Translations under genes and position numbers: made by a program
Notes under the pieces: generated by a model
What the model was told of the DNA's origin: nothing
Databases searched by the model: none
What the model saw: the letters and a program-made list of their open reading frames with translations, nothing else
Assembly: GCF_000741215.1 (NCBI RefSeq)
Contig: NZ_JGYX01000006.1
Location: 1 to 64,000 of the forward strand
Reading direction: 5' to 3'
Origin: Bifidobacterium pullorum subsp. gallinarum
GTDB lineage: Bacteria > Actinomycetota > Actinomycetes > Actinomycetales > Bifidobacteriaceae
DNA length: 64,000 nt
Shown: in pieces, positions 18,429 through 27,993 of the stretch
Layout: the number at the start of each line of letters is the position of its first letter
How positions within the stretch are numbered: the first letter of the stretch is position 1

Positions 18429-18992
18429 TCAGAGCTGGCCGACCAGATCCAGCGTCGGCTCGATGGTCTCGTCGCCGGGCTGCCACTTGGCCGGGCAGAC
18501 CTGGTCGCCGTGCTCGTACACGAACTGCGAGGCCTGCACGCGGCGCAGCAGCTCGTCGGCGTTGCGACCCACATTCGAGGAGATGACCTCATAGGCCACG
18601 ACCTTGCCCTCGGGGTTGACGATGAAGTCGCCGCGCTCCGCCTGGCCAAGCTCCTCGTTGTAGGTGTCGAGGTCGCGGGCCAGCGCGGCGGTCGGATCGG
18701 CCAGCATCGGGTACTGGATCTTGGCGATCTTCTCGTTGGCGTCGTGCCAGGCCTTGTGCACGAAGTGGGTGTCGCAGGACACCGAGTAGATCTCGCAGCC
18801 GATAGCCTTGAACTCGTCGTACTTGGCGGCCAGGTCCTCAAGCTCGGTCGGACACACGAACGTGAAGTCGGCGGGGTAGAAGAAGAACACCGACCAGTGG
18901 CCGAGCACGTCGGCCTTGCTCACTTCATGGAAGGCGTCGTTCTGGTAGGCGTTGACGGTGAAATCCGTAAGTTCATGCTGCAGAAGGGTCAT
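18429..18992 (-). CDS. ahpC: peroxiredoxin AhpC (typical 2-Cys)
   Basis: The 187-aa peroxiredoxin reduces hydrogen peroxide and organic hydroperoxides. The peroxidatic Cys47 sits in DFTFVCPTE and the resolving Cys166 in QVCPAKW, both at the standard positions for the AhpC subgroup. The ATG follows AAAGGA, and the frame stays open upstream but without coding character. Its electron donor is presumably the AhpF-like protein encoded next. Bifidobacteria lack catalase as a rule, so this pair is likely the main peroxide defence here. Confidence 0.96.
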   Translation of the reverse strand: MTLLQHELTDFTVNAYQNDAFHEVSKADVLGHWSVFFFYPADFTFVCPTELEDLAAKYDEFKAIGCEIYSVSCDTHFVHKAWHDANEKIAKIQYPMLADPTAALARDLDTYNEELGQAERGDFIVNPEGKVVAYEVISSNVGRNADELLRRVQASQFVYEHGDQVCPAKWQPGDETIEPTLDLVGQL

Positions 18993-19050
18993 TGTCGTTC
19001 CTTTCGTTATGACGCGGGGACGGCGTGATCGCGCCGTCGCGTCTGCCTTC

Positions 19051-19087
19051 ATCGTAGCCAAGAAACCTTGGAATTCCAGTCTTGGAA
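19051..19087 (-). promoter_or_regulatory. putative ahpC promoter with repeated CTTGG motif
   Basis: On the minus strand a -10-like TACGAT (19051-19056) precedes ahpC. Immediately upstream, over the -35 position, lies a symmetric stretch (19058-19087) with the palindrome TGGAATTCCA (19069-19078) flanked by CCAAG and CTTGG copies. It could bind a redox or peroxide regulator. No regulator gene adjoins it. Confidence 0.4.
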
Positions 19088-19164
19088 CTGTGAGATTGAC
19101 CACACGGACGACCCCCGAACGGCCGGCACCCCCATTGACGTGCCGATGCCCTAGTGTTAATGAC

Positions 19165-20472
19165 ATGTCACTTGGTTTGAACATTCTGCTCATCTTCGTG
19201 TTCCTGTTGGTCGGCGCCGTGTTCGCCGGCACCGAGCTGGCGCTGGTCTCGCTGCGCGGCTCCCAGATCGAGCAGATGGAACAGACCGACGCGAGAGGAG
19301 CCCGCGTCGCCAAAATCGCCCGCGACCCCAATACCTTCCTGTCCACCGTGCAGATCGGCGTCACGCTCTCCGGCTTCCTGTCGGCATCGTTCGGCGCCTC
19401 GTCGCTCGCCCCGTACATCATCCCCGTCGTCCAAGGCTGGGGCGTGCCGAGCGTGGTGGCCAATCCGCTGGTCACCGTGGTGCTGACGCTGGTCATCTCC
19501 TACTGTTCGATCGTGATCTCAGAGATGGTGCCCAAGCGCATCGCCATGCAGAAGGCCGAGCAGATCTCCCGTGCCGTCGTGCCCGCCATCGACGCGTTCG
19601 CGAAGGTCTGCAAGCCGATCATCTGGCTGATCGGCAAGAACACGAACGGCATCGTCCGCCTGCTCGGCTTCGACCCGAACGAGACGGAGAGCGAGGTCTC
19701 CGACGAGGAGCTGCGCGTGCTCGTCAACACCAACACCAACCTGAGCAAGGACGAGCGCACCATCCTGGATGACGTCTTCGACGCGTCCGAGACGATTGTG
19801 GCCGAAGTCATGCGCCCGCGTGCCGACGTGGTCTTTCTGGACGGCGACCAGACGCTGGAGGAGGCCGCCGCCTACGTACGCGAGATGCCCTACTCCCGAT
19901 ACCCGGTGACCGGCAAGGACTTCGACGACGTGCTCGGTTTCGTGCACGTGCGCGACCTGCTCGACGTGCGTGACCCGAACGCCAAGATCGTGGCCGACGT
20001 GGTGCGCGAGGGCATCTCCCTGCCCGGCACGTCCAAGCTGCTGCCGAGTCTGTCGCTGTTGCGCAAGCGCGGCATCCACCTGGCCGTAGTCATCGACGAG
20101 TACGGCGGCACGGACGGCATCGTGACGCTGGAGGATATGACCGAGGAACTGGTGGGCGATATCCGCGACGAATACGACCTGCCCGAGGAGAAGGGCGGGG
20201 AGCACCGCGAAACGACCGTGTTCGTTGACGGCGTGGCCACGATCGAGGGCGGCACCACGCTGGAGGACTTTGAGGACCTGACCGGCATCGAGCTCGCCGA
20301 CGGCCCGTATGAGACGGTGGCCGGCTACTTCCTGGCCCAGACCGGCAAGATGGGCGCCGAAGGCGACGTGCTGCACTCCGACGACGGCTATGACATGGTG
20401 ATCACCAAGGTCGACGGCCGCCGCATCGAGACCATCGAGGTCCGCAAGCAGACCGCGGAATCCGACGACTGA
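19165..20472 (+). CDS. CorC/HlyC family membrane protein (CNNM, CBS and CorC domains)
   Basis: The 435-aa protein has an N-terminal DUF21/CNNM membrane domain (residues about 1-180, about four hydrophobic segments), a CBS-domain pair (about 200-330, including EVMRPRADVVFL and VIDEYGGTDGIVTLEDMTEELVG), and a C-terminal CorC_HlyC transporter-associated domain. Family members are linked to magnesium or cobalt efflux, while the hemolysin name is historical. I chose the ATG at 19165; the longer frame upstream overlaps the ahpC promoter. No Shine-Dalgarno sequence is visible, and TTGACG (19135-19140) plus TAATGA (19158-19163) form a promoter so close that translation may be leaderless or start further in. 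Confidence 0.88.
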   Translation: MSLGLNILLIFVFLLVGAVFAGTELALVSLRGSQIEQMEQTDARGARVAKIARDPNTFLSTVQIGVTLSGFLSASFGASSLAPYIIPVVQGWGVPSVVANPLVTVVLTLVISYCSIVISEMVPKRIAMQKAEQISRAVVPAIDAFAKVCKPIIWLIGKNTNGIVRLLGFDPNETESEVSDEELRVLVNTNTNLSKDERTILDDVFDASETIVAEVMRPRADVVFLDGDQTLEEAAAYVREMPYSRYPVTGKDFDDVLGFVHVRDLLDVRDPNAKIVADVVREGISLPGTSKLLPSLSLLRKRGIHLAVVIDEYGGTDGIVTLEDMTEELVGDIRDEYDLPEEKGGEHRETTVFVDGVATIEGGTTLEDFEDLTGIELADGPYETVAGYFLAQTGKMGAEGDVLHSDDGYDMVITKVDGRRIETIEVRKQTAESDD

Positions 20473-20504
20473 TCCCGTCCGTCACCCATCGCCCGCACGC
20501 AGGC

Positions 20505-20534
20505 GCGACGCCCCCGTTGTCGGGGGCACGTCGC
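20505..20534 (+). terminator. terminator after the CorC/HlyC gene
   Basis: GCGAC/GTCGC and CCCCCG/CGGGGG arms with a TTGT loop form a GC-rich hairpin 32 nt beyond the stop codon. Confidence 0.7.
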
Positions 20535-20624
20535 GGGGACGGGACGACCGCGGAATCCACGCGCCATCGCGGGCCGACCATGACGCGCCGGCCGTCCAGT
20601 ACGTCGTCAGCGTAATCGCCAACC

Positions 20625-20653
20625 GGGTGGTTCCACGTAGACTGGAACCACCC
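20625..20653 (+). promoter_or_regulatory. perfect inverted repeat in the dps upstream region
   Basis: GGGTGGTTCCA (20625-20635) and TGGAACCACCC (20643-20653) are perfect 11-bp arms with a 7-nt spacer, ending about 9 nt before the dps Shine-Dalgarno sequence. It could be an operator or a 5'-UTR hairpin that affects dps expression. As a terminator it would be oddly placed, because the preceding gene already has one. Confidence 0.55.
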
Positions 20654-20678
20654 ATACCATCGAGGGAAAGGAAACGTT

Positions 20679-21158
20679 ATGGCATTGACTTTTGTGGTTC
20701 CCGGCTTGGATGAGGCCGCTTCGGAGAAGGCCATCGCGATCCTGCAGAACCGGCTCAGCCAGGAGCAGGAGGCCGCGCTGGTGCTCAAGCATGCGCACTG
20801 GAACGTGACCGGACCGAACTTCATCGCCGTGCACGAGATGCTCGACCCGCAGGTCGAGGCCGTGCTCGGCATGGCCGACGAGACGGCCGAGCGTATTGCC
20901 ACGATGGGCGGCGCACCGGACGGCAGCGCCGACGCGATCACCCGCAACCGCACATGGAAGCCGTTCGACCTGGAAGGCCGCCATTCCACGGAGGAGTACC
21001 TGCAGGCGCTGATCGAATACTACGACGCCATGATCGTCGACGACCGCAAGGCGATCGCCGAGCTTGACGAACTGGATCTGGTCAGCTCGAACATCGTGCA
21101 GGACCATGTGCAGGAGCTGGAGAAGTTCCAGTGGTTCATGCGCAGCCATCTGGCCTGA
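20679..21158 (+). CDS. dps: Dps-family ferritin-like protein
   Basis: This 159-aa protein should form a 12-subunit shell that oxidises and stores iron and protects DNA from peroxide damage. The ferroxidase motif of the family is visible as HAHWNVTGPNFIAVHEMLD followed by DETAERI. GGGAAAGGA precedes the ATG. It is monocistronic, near the ahpC and AhpF-like genes, consistent with an oxidative-stress neighbourhood. No lysine-rich DNA-binding tail is seen at either end. Confidence 0.95.
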   Translation: MALTFVVPGLDEAASEKAIAILQNRLSQEQEAALVLKHAHWNVTGPNFIAVHEMLDPQVEAVLGMADETAERIATMGGAPDGSADAITRNRTWKPFDLEGRHSTEEYLQALIEYYDAMIVDDRKAIAELDELDLVSSNIVQDHVQELEKFQWFMRSHLA

Positions 21159-21251
21159 CGCGGTTCCCATATACACAGAACGCGAATCGCGCACCGCCGG
21201 AGGGTGTCCCGCAATCCATGCGGAGACGCCCTCCGGCGGTTCCGTATCGGC

Positions 21252-21920
21252 CTACCCCGTCGTATAGCGATTGAGCTCGCGGCGCAGACGACGCCAATCC
21301 GGCAGATACTGCGTCATACGGCGTTGGAACTCCGCCCCGTGCCCGTTGGTCCACAGATGCGTCATCTCATGGACGAGCACGTATTCGAGATACTGGGGCG
21401 GCAGCAGGCCCAGCTGCAGATTCAACCGGATGCGACCGGTCCGCGGCGTGCAGGATCCCCAACGGGTCGTCATCGCACGCAATGTGATATGCGTCGGACG
21501 TTTGTCGATGACTGCGGACCAGTGTTCTACCAAGGCCGGCAGCCGCGCGTCGATCGCCGACGCGGCGCGATTCCGGCGCTCCGGCGTCCACCACGATGCG
21601 GCATCGTGGATGAAACCGGCCGGCTCCCCGCCGTGCGACGCGCCGTCCGCAGCCGTGTCCGCCAGACGTTGCCGGGCCTCCCGTATGCGCTGCTGCTGCG
21701 CCAGTATCCACGACCGACGTTCACGCGCGAACCGTTCTATCTGCCCGTCGGTCATCCGCAGCGGTGCGGAAACAACGATGTCGCCCTGCGGCGGTTTGAT
21801 GCGCAGATACATGTTCTTGATGGCTTTGCGCGTTACCTGAAGCACCAAACCGTCAACAACCAGCATCTCGGGTCTAGACGATCGGCTTCGGGCCGTGGCA
21901 CGGTATGACATGCCCTCCAT
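21252..21920 (-). CDS. YgjP/SprT-like zinc metallopeptidase family protein
   Basis: The 222-aa product carries the M48-like YgjP (DUF45) fold with VLVHEMTHLWTNGHG, giving the HExxH zinc motif plus a downstream His, and the conserved TTRWGSCT segment. Family members are annotated as metal-dependent hydrolases without a settled substrate. The frame is open to 22094, but its first residues there are only a reading of the antisense of tRNA-Ile, so that extension is spurious. I chose the ATG at 21920; one at 21911 has GGAGGG too close to it. It is divergent from the tRNA genes. Confidence 0.85.
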   Translation of the reverse strand: MEGMSYRATARSRSSRPEMLVVDGLVLQVTRKAIKNMYLRIKPPQGDIVVSAPLRMTDGQIERFARERRSWILAQQQRIREARQRLADTAADGASHGGEPAGFIHDAASWWTPERRNRAASAIDARLPALVEHWSAVIDKRPTHITLRAMTTRWGSCTPRTGRIRLNLQLGLLPPQYLEYVLVHEMTHLWTNGHGAEFQRRMTQYLPDWRRLRRELNRYTTG

Positions 21921-21958
21921 TGTTCCGCATGCCCACGTCACCCACTGCGACACGCCGG

Positions 21959-21986
21959 TTGACAAATTACGGCGAACTGGTAAGCT
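21959..21986 (+). promoter_or_regulatory. tRNA-Ile promoter
   Basis: TTGACA (21959-21964) and TAAGCT (21981-21986) are separated by 16 bp, with the expected start about 27 nt before the tRNA. Confidence 0.7.
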
Positions 21987-22019
21987 GTCTTTTTGTGCGC
22001 GAAAGCGTGCGATAACTTT

Positions 22020-22093
22020 GGGCCCGTAGCTCAGGTGGTTAGAGCGCATCCCTGATAAGGATGAGGTCGGAGGTTCAAGTCCTCCCGGGCCCA
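22020..22093 (+). tRNA. tRNA-Ile (GAT anticodon)
   Basis: A full cloverleaf is present: acceptor GGGCCCG/CGGGCCC, D arm GCTC, anticodon stem CATCC/GGATG with loop CTGATAA (anticodon GAT), T arm GGAGG/CCTCC with TTCAAGT, discriminator A. The CCA end is not encoded. Confidence 0.98.
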
Positions 22094-22105
22094 CTTCAGA
22101 ACAGG

Positions 22106-22132
22106 AAAGCGGCTTTTACGGCCGCCTTTTTT
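22106..22132 (+). terminator. terminator between tRNA-Ile and tRNA-Ala
   Basis: AAAGCGGC and GCCGCCTTT arms surround a short loop and are followed by a run of six T. Confidence 0.8.
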
Positions 22133-22143
22133 GTACTGGATGC

Positions 22144-22219
22144 GGGGCTATAGCGCAGCTGGTAGCGCATCTGCTTTGCAAGCAGAGGGTCGCCGGTTCG
22201 AACCCGGCTAGCTCCACCA
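22144..22219 (+). tRNA. tRNA-Ala (TGC anticodon)
   Basis: Cloverleaf with acceptor GGGGCTA/TAGCTCC, anticodon stem TCTGC/GCAGA with loop TTTGCAA (anticodon TGC), T arm CCGGTTCGAACCCGG, discriminator A and an encoded CCA (22217-22219). Confidence 0.98.
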
Positions 22220-22221
22220 CA

Positions 22222-22254
22222 AACCCCTTGAAATCATTGGGATTTCGAGGGGTT
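22222..22254 (+). terminator. tRNA-Ala terminator
   Basis: AACCCCTTGAAATC and GATTTCGAGGGGTT form a 14-bp stem with one G-T pair and a 5-nt loop, followed by a T-rich stretch. Confidence 0.85.
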
Positions 22255-22312
22255 CATCATTTTCTCGAAATATAGTTTCAGTAGACATTAGTAGACATGG
22301 CTTCAGCAAGGT

Positions 22313-22600
22313 CTACTGTCTTTCCTGTTGTTGTTCCGTCCGCCATGCCGCATAATTGGCCTCGATGGCATGGGTCACATCATCAAGTCGATCCGGCCAT
22401 AACGCTGTATAGGTGTTCAACGGGTACGACTGCGGCGGAAACGGATTTATCGTTTGCGGTTCGCCTCCGCCAAGCAGCACGTGGGAGAACTCATTCACCA
22501 ATGGGGACAGCCGTGCCGATGCAGGTTCATCGGCTCTATCGCCTCCAAGGCATGCGCGAGAACGAAGGACCTCCCATGACACCATATATAGCGGCGTCAT
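22313..22600 (-). CDS. hypothetical small protein or gene remnant
   Basis: I do not recognise this 95-aa reading frame. Its C-terminal half (from VNEFSHVLLGG to AAWRTEQQQERQ) looks like real protein sequence with balanced composition, while the first 30 residues look weaker. The ATG overlaps the stop of the upstream membrane-protein gene (ATGA), so coupled translation is possible. It lies just beyond the tRNA-Ala terminator, a common place for integrated or decayed mobile DNA, and might be a fragment of a larger lost gene. Confidence 0.35.
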   Translation of the reverse strand: MTPLYMVSWEVLRSRACLGGDRADEPASARLSPLVNEFSHVLLGGGEPQTINPFPPQSYPLNTYTALWPDRLDDVTHAIEANYAAWRTEQQQERQ

Positions 22601-23322
22601 TGCGGCATACCGCCGGTATAGCCGTCGGGCGCGTAATAGGACTGCGCCGACGTCTGATCGATGCCCGGCGTCGTGTCGTGAAGAATCACGCCGGTGGGCG
22701 ACTGGTCGGTGGGAATCACCTCGAAGCTGCGGCTCGTGGTCGGCTGGCCATCGCAGTAGGCCTGGTCTTCCGGATCGGTCTGCTGCGGGTCATAGGTCAT
22801 CTTGCTGGTCACGGTCCATGAGTACCGCCCATTGCCCTCGTCCACGAACGATCCGGGGTCGTAGGTCAGCTTCGGCCACATTCCCCGCGACATCAGCCCG
22901 CTTCCGCCGCAGCCGGATTTCAGATCGACATAATCGCGGGCGTCGCCCAAGGTGTAGTACATACCGACCCATGCGGCGCAATGGTCGGAATCATCGGCTT
23001 GGGATGCGCTCTGCCGTGAATCGTCACCGTCTACGGCGTCGCCGTCATCATCCCGTCCTGATTCGAAGTCCACGTCGCCGGATGCGGAATCGCCGGCCGC
23101 CGCGTCGTCGCGTCCGTCGGCATCGGCACCGGTGTCGGACGACGTACCGGCACCGTCCGCCGCCGAATCCGCGACAAGCGCGTGGCCGTCACGATTCCCC
23201 ATGACATAAGCGATGCCAACGCCGACCGCGCATCCGGCCACCAGCGAAACGACGACGGCCACCACGCCAATGACGACCATCACGCCCCGCCGCATGCCGC
23301 TGCCTCCCATGTTCCCCGTCAT
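22597..23322 (-). CDS. membrane-anchored protein with conserved Cys/Trp C-terminal domain
   Basis: The 241-aa product has one N-terminal membrane segment (MVVIGVVAVVVSLVAGCAVG), then an Asp/Ser/Ala-rich spacer and a C-terminal extracellular domain (HCAAWVGMYYTLGD ... GRYSW ... TYDPQQTDPEDQAY). The same domain occurs at the end of the neighbouring zinc-ribbon protein. The ATG at 23322 was chosen because GAGGA lies 6 nt upstream; the frame is open to 23409. Function is unknown. The Cys in the membrane segment is not in a convincing lipobox. Confidence 0.65.
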   Translation of the reverse strand: MTGNMGGSGMRRGVMVVIGVVAVVVSLVAGCAVGVGIAYVMGNRDGHALVADSAADGAGTSSDTGADADGRDDAAAGDSASGDVDFESGRDDDGDAVDGDDSRQSASQADDSDHCAAWVGMYYTLGDARDYVDLKSGCGGSGLMSRGMWPKLTYDPGSFVDEGNGRYSWTVTSKMTYDPQQTDPEDQAYCDGQPTTSRSFEVIPTDQSPTGVILHDTTPGIDQTSAQSYYAPDGYTGGMPQ

Positions 23323-23368
23323 ATCCTGTCCTCTGTCCATGAACCGCCTGAATCCTTCTTCGCCGCCA

Positions 23369-24538
23369 TCACCATGTTGAGCGGAAGAACAGCATGTCCG
23401 CGTTGACACGCGGATACTGCACCACGGTGTTCACGGAACCATCATGGGCGAAGTACTCGTCGCTCGCCGGATCATGGACACCTGACGGATAGTACGAGAC
23501 AGTATCCCCGTCGGTGTTCCTCCACGAGTACGACCCGTCATCATTGGCGACGAACGAATGCGCCTGATACTGGAACGAGCCGATAAACGCGTCGGGCATC
23601 GGTCCGCTGCCGGCCTCGGAATAGCTGCAGTCGGCGTTCAGCGTCAGCGTGCCTCCGGCCTGGAATACGCTGTACGTCCCCGCCCAGGCGGAGCATCGGG
23701 CCTGATCGGCTTCTCGATAGGCCTGGACGTCACCGTTGACTGCGGCCATGGCGTCGTCGAGATCGGAGGAGGCCTGCGCGAGCTTTTCGGAGTCCTCGGC
23801 CTTGGCGGCACCAAGCAGGGCGTTCGCCGAATCGATGGAGCTCGACAGCGTCTGACGGTTGGCGTCATCGTCCACGTTGCCGTCCGATGAGTCAAGCAAC
23901 GACTGCGCGGCATCGATCTTGTCCCGCAACGCGGTCTTGTTCGTGTCGAACGACTTGGAGTCCCTGCTGGATTCCACGGCGTCGGATGCCTTTTCGAGGG
24001 CGTCGAGTCGTTTGTTCTGCACGGACAGGTCGTCGGAGGCCCGTTGCGCCGTCGCCTTGAGATCGGCCGCGCTTCCATCGGCCGGGCACGAATAGCTGCC
24101 GGACGAAATCGTCGCGGGGATGTCGTTCAACGCATCGTTGAACGCGTCGATAGTGCCGGCGTCATCGACCTGCTCGTCGGTTATCTGGGTCAACCGCCGG
24201 GCACGCGCCATTTGGTCCGAGGCATTCTTCTCGGCCTCCCGTATCCTGCCGACGGCATCCCGGCAGGCGGCGAGCTGGACGTCGTGGTTATGATGGCTCC
24301 ACCACAGTCCTCCGCCGAGACCACCCAGTACGAATGCGATCGCACAGACGATGGCTATGACGATGATCGGCGTACGACGGTTCCGTGTCCCGACGGGCGA
24401 CGGCGCCATCGACGCCCGCGGGGAAGCGGACGGCCCGTCCGCCGATACCGGCATCGCAGCAACCGGTCGTCCACAGACCGGACAGAATCTGGAGCCGTTC
24501 TCCAACGCATTGCCGCACTGAACGCAGAACCGTGCCAC
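23369..24538 (-). CDS. zinc-ribbon membrane protein with coiled-coil and conserved C-terminal domain
   Basis: The 389-aa product starts with a zinc ribbon (FCVQCGN ... FCPVCGRPV, two CxxC pairs), then a Ser/Pro-rich stretch, one membrane helix (IIVIAIVCAIAFVLGGLGGG), a long helical region (about 90-270), and a C-terminal domain shared with the next gene's product (CSAWAGTYSV ... DGSYSW ... YYPSGVHDPASDEY). GTG at 24538 is the likely start because AAGGAG lies 7 nt before it; the ATG at 24556 precedes that Shine-Dalgarno sequence. It is 46 nt from the downstream paralogue, so they are probably one operon. Function is unknown; an envelope sensing or binding role is a guess. Confidence 0.75.
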   Translation of the reverse strand: MARFCVQCGNALENGSRFCPVCGRPVAAMPVSADGPSASPRASMAPSPVGTRNRRTPIIVIAIVCAIAFVLGGLGGGLWWSHHNHDVQLAACRDAVGRIREAEKNASDQMARARRLTQITDEQVDDAGTIDAFNDALNDIPATISSGSYSCPADGSAADLKATAQRASDDLSVQNKRLDALEKASDAVESSRDSKSFDTNKTALRDKIDAAQSLLDSSDGNVDDDANRQTLSSSIDSANALLGAAKAEDSEKLAQASSDLDDAMAAVNGDVQAYREADQARCSAWAGTYSVFQAGGTLTLNADCSYSEAGSGPMPDAFIGSFQYQAHSFVANDDGSYSWRNTDGDTVSYYPSGVHDPASDEYFAHDGSVNTVVQYPRVNADMLFFRSTW

Positions 24539-24660
24539 CTTGTCTCTCCTTCTCATGCGTCAGCCCCCGAACGTGACGCGACCGGCATCGCCATTCAATA
24601 TCATTATCATAATGCATTGCGGGATGCCGGACGCGCGGGTTCTTCATATCACGCCGAAAT

Positions 24661-24742
24661 GCCGTGTCGTCATGTCCACGCGACAACACGGCATCCTAGC
24701 GGACGCTACGCGCACGTGTTGTCGCAACTGTATGACGACACG
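24661..24742. repeat. two palindromic repeat units (same family as at 743-874)
   Basis: Unit A (24661-24692) has GCCGTGTCGTC and GCGACAACACGGC arms, and unit B (24715-24742) has CGTGTTGTCG and TGACGACACG arms. They lie downstream of nrdF and upstream of the zinc-ribbon gene. The core CGTGTYGTC/GACRACACG is shared with the cluster near the rrn operon. Confidence 0.7.
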
Positions 24743-24759
24743 GCATGCAAGCGGGCGCG

Positions 24760-25818
<1,059 letters not shown>

Positions 25819-27993
25819 TTACAGCATGCAGCTGACGCAACCGGCGACCTCGGTGCCTTCGAGCGCCTGCTGGCGGATGCGGATGTAGTACAGGGTTTTG
25901 ATGCCCTTGCGCCAGGCGTAGATCTGCGCCTGGTTGAGGTCGCGCGTGGTGGCCGTGTCCGGGAAGAACAGCGTCAGGCTGAGTCCTTGGTCCACATGCT
26001 GCGTGGCCTCGGCGTAGGTGTCCACGATGGCGCGCCAACCGATCTCGTAGGCGTCGCGGAAGTATTCGAGGTTCTCGTTGGTCATGTATGCGGCCGGGTA
26101 GTAGACGCGCCCGATCTTGCCCTCCTTGCGGATCTCGATTTTCGAGGCGATCGGATGGATCGAGCTGGTGGCGTGGTTGATGTAGCTGATCGATCCGGTC
26201 GGGGGCACGGCCTGCAGGTACTGGTTGTAGATGCCGTCGCGCAGGATCGCGTCACGCAGCTCCGCCCAGTCCCGCGCCGTGGGGATATGGATGCCGCGAT
26301 CGGCGAACAGTTGCCGGACGCGTTCGGTGCGCGGCTCCAGCGACCGACGGCCGTCGGTGTACTTGTCGAAGTAGTTGCCCTCGCCGGCCGGCTTGGCATA
26401 GTCCGACGTGGGGAACGAGGCGAACGCGCGCCCGCGCTCCACAGCCAGGGCGTGCGATGCCTGGTAGGCGTGGTAAGCCACGGTCATGAAATACATGTCG
26501 GTGAAGTCCAACGCCTCCTCGCTGCCATACTGGATGCGTTCGCGGGCCAGGAACCCGTGCAGGTTCATCTGCCCCAGACCGATCGCATGCCCTTCCTCGT
26601 TGGCGCGCAGCACCGACGGCACGCAGGCCATCGAGGTCTGTTCGGACACGGCGGTCAGCGCGCGAATCGCGGTGCGCACGGTGGCGCCCAGGTCGGCGTC
26701 CATCGCCTTGGCGATGTTCAGCGAGCCGAGGTTGCAGGACACATCGCGCCCGACGTACTCGTAGCTCAGATCCTCGCGGAACGTGCTCGGCTCCTGCACC
26801 TGCAGGATCTCCGAACACAGGTTGGACATCACCACGCGCCCCTCGATCGGGTTCGCCCGGTTGACCGTGTCCTCGAATACCAGGTAGGGGTAGCCGGATT
26901 CGAACTGCAGCTCGGCCAGCGTCATGAAGAACTGCCGGGCGTCAATCAAGGTCTTGCGGATGCGCTCGTCGGCCACCATGTGATCGTATTCCTCGGTCAC
27001 GCTGATGTCGGCGAACGGTTTGCCGTACACCCGTTCCACATCGTAGGGGCTGAACAGCGCCATCCGTTCCTTGCGCTTGGCCAGTTCGAACGTGATGTCC
27101 GGCACCACCACGCCCAACGCCAGCGACTTGATGCGAATCTTCTCGTCGGCGTTCTCGCGCTTGGTGTCCAGGAAACGCAGGATGTCCGGGTGGTGCGCGT
27201 TGAGGTACACCGCGCCCGCCCCCTGCCGCGCGCCCAACTGGTTGGCGTACGAGAACGAGTCCTCCAACAGTTTCATCACCGGCACCACGCCGCTGGACTG
27301 GTGTTCGATCTGCTTGATCGGGGCGCCCAGCTCGCGCAGGTTACTCAGCAGCAGCGCCACGCCGCCGCCCCGCTTGCTCAGCTGGAGCGCGGCGTTGATG
27401 CCGCGCGAAATCGATTCCATGTTGTCCTCGATGCGGATCAGGAAGCAGCTGACCGGTTCGCCCCGCTGCGCCTTGCCCAGGTTCAGGAACGTCGGGGTGG
27501 CGGGCTGGAAGCGGCCCGCGATGATCTCGTCGGCCACACGCGTGGCCATCTGCTCGTCACCGGCGGCCAGCGCCAACGCCACGGCGGCCGCACGCTGCGG
27601 AAAATCCTCCAGGTATCGGGTGCCGTCGAAGGTCTTCAGCGCGTACGACGCATAGAATTTGAATGCGCCGAGGAACGTACCGAATTCGAAGCCCGACGAT
27701 TCCACGTGCGCATAGAAGCGGTCCAGGAACTCGGGGGAGTAGCGGTCGAACACCGCACCGTCGTAGTAGTTGTTGCGGATCAGGTAGTCCAGCCGCTGCC
27801 GGGTGGTGGGGAACGCGATGGTGTTCGCCGCCACATGACCGGTCACGTATTCGCGCTCGGCGGCCTTGTCCTTGTCGAACTGGATGCGCCCCTGCGCATC
27901 GTACAGGTTGAGCATGGCGTTGAGCGCGTGATAGTCGTGCGACGGGTCGTAGGCAGTGTCCGCCGGCGGTACCGTGCCGTTCGTGGTGGTCAT
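25819..27993 (-). CDS. nrdE: class Ib ribonucleotide reductase large subunit
   Basis: NrdE (724 aa) reduces ribonucleoside diphosphates to deoxyribonucleotides. Active-site cysteines occur in EPVSCFL and in MSNLCSEIL, with the radical-transfer Tyr pair and the C-terminal redox CVSC in the last residues (GCVSCML), which is re-reduced by NrdH. The ATG at 27993 follows AAAGG and overlaps the nrdI stop by 4 nt; the frame is open far upstream through nrdI, but that is spurious. It is regulated with the operon through the two NrdR boxes upstream. Confidence 0.97.
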   Translation of the reverse strand: MTTTNGTVPPADTAYDPSHDYHALNAMLNLYDAQGRIQFDKDKAAEREYVTGHVAANTIAFPTTRQRLDYLIRNNYYDGAVFDRYSPEFLDRFYAHVESSGFEFGTFLGAFKFYASYALKTFDGTRYLEDFPQRAAAVALALAAGDEQMATRVADEIIAGRFQPATPTFLNLGKAQRGEPVSCFLIRIEDNMESISRGINAALQLSKRGGGVALLLSNLRELGAPIKQIEHQSSGVVPVMKLLEDSFSYANQLGARQGAGAVYLNAHHPDILRFLDTKRENADEKIRIKSLALGVVVPDITFELAKRKERMALFSPYDVERVYGKPFADISVTEEYDHMVADERIRKTLIDARQFFMTLAELQFESGYPYLVFEDTVNRANPIEGRVVMSNLCSEILQVQEPSTFREDLSYEYVGRDVSCNLGSLNIAKAMDADLGATVRTAIRALTAVSEQTSMACVPSVLRANEEGHAIGLGQMNLHGFLARERIQYGSEEALDFTDMYFMTVAYHAYQASHALAVERGRAFASFPTSDYAKPAGEGNYFDKYTDGRRSLEPRTERVRQLFADRGIHIPTARDWAELRDAILRDGIYNQYLQAVPPTGSISYINHATSSIHPIASKIEIRKEGKIGRVYYPAAYMTNENLEYFRDAYEIGWRAIVDTYAEATQHVDQGLSLTLFFPDTATTRDLNQAQIYAWRKGIKTLYYIRIRQQALEGTEVAGCVSCML

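Noticed and set aside
21921..22094. N-terminal extension of the YgjP-type protein (starting MGPGGLEPPTSS)
   Set aside because: This is the well-known spurious translation of a tRNA gene in antisense.
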